NCBI GenBank assembly: GCA_013396755.1
Contig: VWZF01005259.1
Location: 124,001 to 188,000, forward strand
DNA from: Sclerurus mexicanus
Lineage: Eukaryota > Chordata > Aves > Passeriformes > Furnariidae
DNA: 64,000 nt
Direction of reading: 5' to 3'
Positions 61,541-64,000 of the stretch are shown piece by piece (the stretch's first letter is position 1; each line of letters starts with the position of its first letter). Under the pieces are notes generated by a model that saw only the letters and a program-made list of their open reading frames with translations, did not search any database and was not told the origin of the DNA. The position numbers were made by a program, and so were the translations under genes.

Positions 61541-64000
61541 TCTTGTAAATGTAAACAGGTGGCAGAATTAAGCTAGTAATACGATAACAGACACATGATT
61601 TCTAAATCTGTTTTTTTCATGGTTCATATTCTTGCTTTTGTGCTTTTGCTGTAGGATGGTCTCAGTCTGTATTCTCTGATCTCTGCCATTCCTTGAAGCT
61701 CAAAAAGACTGCTGAAAGGTTTCCAGGTGCTTCTGTACTATGTTAAGAGCTGCTTATTATTCTTATTCCTTCATTGAAATAATATTCTGTCACTTCAAAT
61801 TTTTCCTACTCCTCCTCCTCCTATTTATCTCTAGGTATAAAGCTAATGATGATCCTTTTCTAAGTCTTCATTAGCTTTTATCTTCCTTTTCTTTCTTTTT
61901 TTTTTTTAAACTGTTTTCATCTAAAGACTTAGAAACTGTTCTAAACAAAGGAATGTTGAAGTACAAATAGAACCTGAGAATTTGTCACTAATCTTAACTA
62001 AAGTTAAATGTCTGGGCAGATACCTTAATTATAAGTACAGTATTAGTCTGGTAACATGGCAGGGGAGGAGAGAAATGAAAATGGAAGTGAATAATACAGG
62101 CTCAAGAAAAGCTGTGGAAGGACAGCAAATACAAAGGCATATGCAGCTAATGACATGGGTTGATTACAGTTCAGGGGCAAAGAGGGACAGAGGAAGTTTG
62201 AAGCTAACAATTAGAGTGTCAGCTGAGGAAAGGAAATCTGTGTATTACTTGGCCAGCTAGTTCCACCTGTTGTGGTAGATACTTGTCTGATGGAATGTAC
62301 CTTCAGGCTAATCTATTCCCCATTGTAGGGTGTCACAGTTCAGTACCAAAGGCAGACTTCTAAAGCTTATTATACAGAACTTAAAAAGTCAACAAGTATA
62401 ACATCAGAATTCAGTCCTTGCATTTTCTGTTGCTGTTTTCTGATCCATTTTTGGATCTGTTTTCCTCTCAGTTATCTGTTTTGGAACTTGTAATTTAAAA
62501 TTCCCTTCCTCCTCCAGCTGCAGAAGCTCAATTTTTTTTTTTTCCTCTTCTATATTGCCCTCCTGTCCTGCATAAGCTTTGTTCTCATAAGAATAAGGTT
62601 TACCTTCATGAAAAATTCTTCTGGACCTCTCTTTTGCTGTTTGGAAAACTATCAGGCATCTTGACGAAGCCATCTGGGCTATGAAGTAATTTTAAATGCC
62701 CAGAAATCATTATTGGTTCAATTTTTCAAGGAATTAATGTTGATAGTGGGTGATGATTTGGAGCCTTTGAGTAGCAGCTAGGACACTTGCTATTTCTCTA
62801 CATCTATTCAAACACAGTCTTACTTTTTAAGGGTCAGAATATTTTAGCAAGCTAGATAAGCTTCTAGTTAGCACATCCTCTTCAGATGTCACTAGCATGT
62901 GATAAACCTGTTTGGTTTTTTTTTGGTGTTGTGTGGGACTGATCATTTGTTTGTTTGTTTTGTGTAAAAAGGTTGTTTCAAATATACAAACCAAGAGGTT
63001 TATAGTAGCCCAAGTGTAGTTTGAATATAAACTTACTATGTATTCCTAGATGATTTGAGAGTCTATATTGTTTTTCTTCAAGAAGCTACATTTTGGGGGC
63101 AGAGGAAAAAATACCAAAACAAACAGCAGATCAAAAGTGATTGTAACACACAGGACATTTACTTTGGAGATATGACTGGCAATCTATTGGTGACTTCATA
63201 TAACAAAACACTTCACAATCTGGTGCTGCCCTATGACAGGAGGAGGAATAAACTAACTAAAATATTGCTACTGATTCCTTCTTTTATATCTTCCTTGTTC
63301 TTCAAGTAAATAATCATATTAAGAAAGAAATCTTAGTGTTGAAGATGACAAGATTTGTTATACGATAATGTTTTATATAGCAGGCTTCTCTCCAAGGTAA
63401 TGTATTAGAAATGTTTGGTATAAGAAACATTTTTCAGTCAAATCCATCACTAGTCTAGCCCTTGCAGGTTTTGTTAGGCAACAGAGCAAGGTTGAACAAA
63501 AAAAAAGCAGACTGAAACCCTGATTCTTTTCAGATTCAGCTCAAAAATATCTTTTTAGTAGATCAAAGGCTCACAGTTGGATTAAACCTTTAACTCCTCC
63601 ACTGCAATTTCCTTAGATCTTAGAGATCACAAGTAGTTGATTACAAAACAAGATACCTTCACTGCACTTCTTCTGTCTGAAGTCATAACACATTGTAATG
63701 TAAAAGTTACCTTAATACCACTGCATTTAAAAATATATGATGGATTTTGGTAAAGGTCTGCCAAAGTTTGTTGACTTGCTGCTTTTCAACCTTTTGTTAG
63801 ACAGGCAGATACATATACAGACTTCTAACATTAGTGCATTGGTATTTTCCCAATAAACTTGGCATGCTGTCTTAAGCTGCAAAGTACGCTCTTAACTTTA
63901 CAACAAGACTTACGGCTCTTAAGACTTTGCGTATGTACTACTGTGCTGTCTCCTGCTTGAGAGAATTCAAACTCCTACTCTGCAGCATGTTGCTGCTGTT
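61541..64000. other. AT-rich sequence, no gene seen
   Basis: A short CTCCTCCTC pyrimidine repeat lies near 61807-61822 and a G/T tract with (TTTG)n at about 62910-62957. Open frames of up to 92 codons have no recognisable motif. No repeat or RNA gene was recognised up to the right edge. Confidence 0.5.

Noticed and set aside
1..64000. CRISPR arrays, operons, bacterial promoters, tRNA or rRNA genes
   Set aside because: The DNA is vertebrate nuclear in character. No regularly spaced repeats, tRNA B-box/cloverleaf or rRNA segments were found by eye.

Overview
The window is AT-rich vertebrate nuclear DNA. The interspersed repeats place it in a bird: 3'-truncated CR1 LINE copies with avian-type 3' ends, an avian endogenous-retrovirus LTR, and a fragment resembling the ITPRIP-like genes that are amplified in many birds. 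The LTR type and the ITPRIPL-like relic suggest a neoavian, perhaps a songbird, but this is recalled family knowledge and was not searched. No intact protein-coding gene, rRNA or tRNA is supported. Most open frames are short, overlap on both strands and resemble no family I recognise, so the window is best read as intergenic or deep intronic sequence.

Layout. 1-11.5 kb is unique AT-rich sequence with one weak candidate exon near the left edge (336-431) and a somewhat GC-richer patch at 4.2-5.1 kb. 11.54-11.80 kb holds a minus-strand fossil of an ITPRIP-like coding region. 14.10-14.30 kb is a CR1 3' end on the plus strand, followed at once by a 26-bp tandem duplication. 17.0-17.3 kb is a small GC-rich, repeat-like patch. 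18.49-18.96 kb looks like a very old CR1/L3 reverse-transcriptase fragment in antisense. 19-33.7 kb is AT-rich desert with simple repeats and a perfect 15-bp hairpin (26.07 kb). 33.72-33.99 kb is a minus-strand CR1 3' end. 38.06-38.67 kb is a solo LTR on the minus strand.

Between 45.9 and 47.8 kb there are two copies of an unidentified 59-bp sequence. 49.3-50.9 kb is a GC-richer, repeat-dense block with two CR1 pieces in opposite orientation. 54.0 kb carries a perfect 17-bp-stem hairpin, 59.2 kb a compact G-quadruplex motif, and 60.83-61.54 kb the longest CR1 copy, which includes the decayed end of its ORF2 and its 3' end.

No genes work together here. The biology is neutral: decay of retroelements, a pseudogenised gene fragment, microsatellites, and recurring strand-asymmetric G/T (or A/C) tracts. 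I found no convincing undescribed system. The best leads are the 59-bp dispersed pair, the two perfect hairpins, the ITPRIP-like relic and the recurring G/T tracts.
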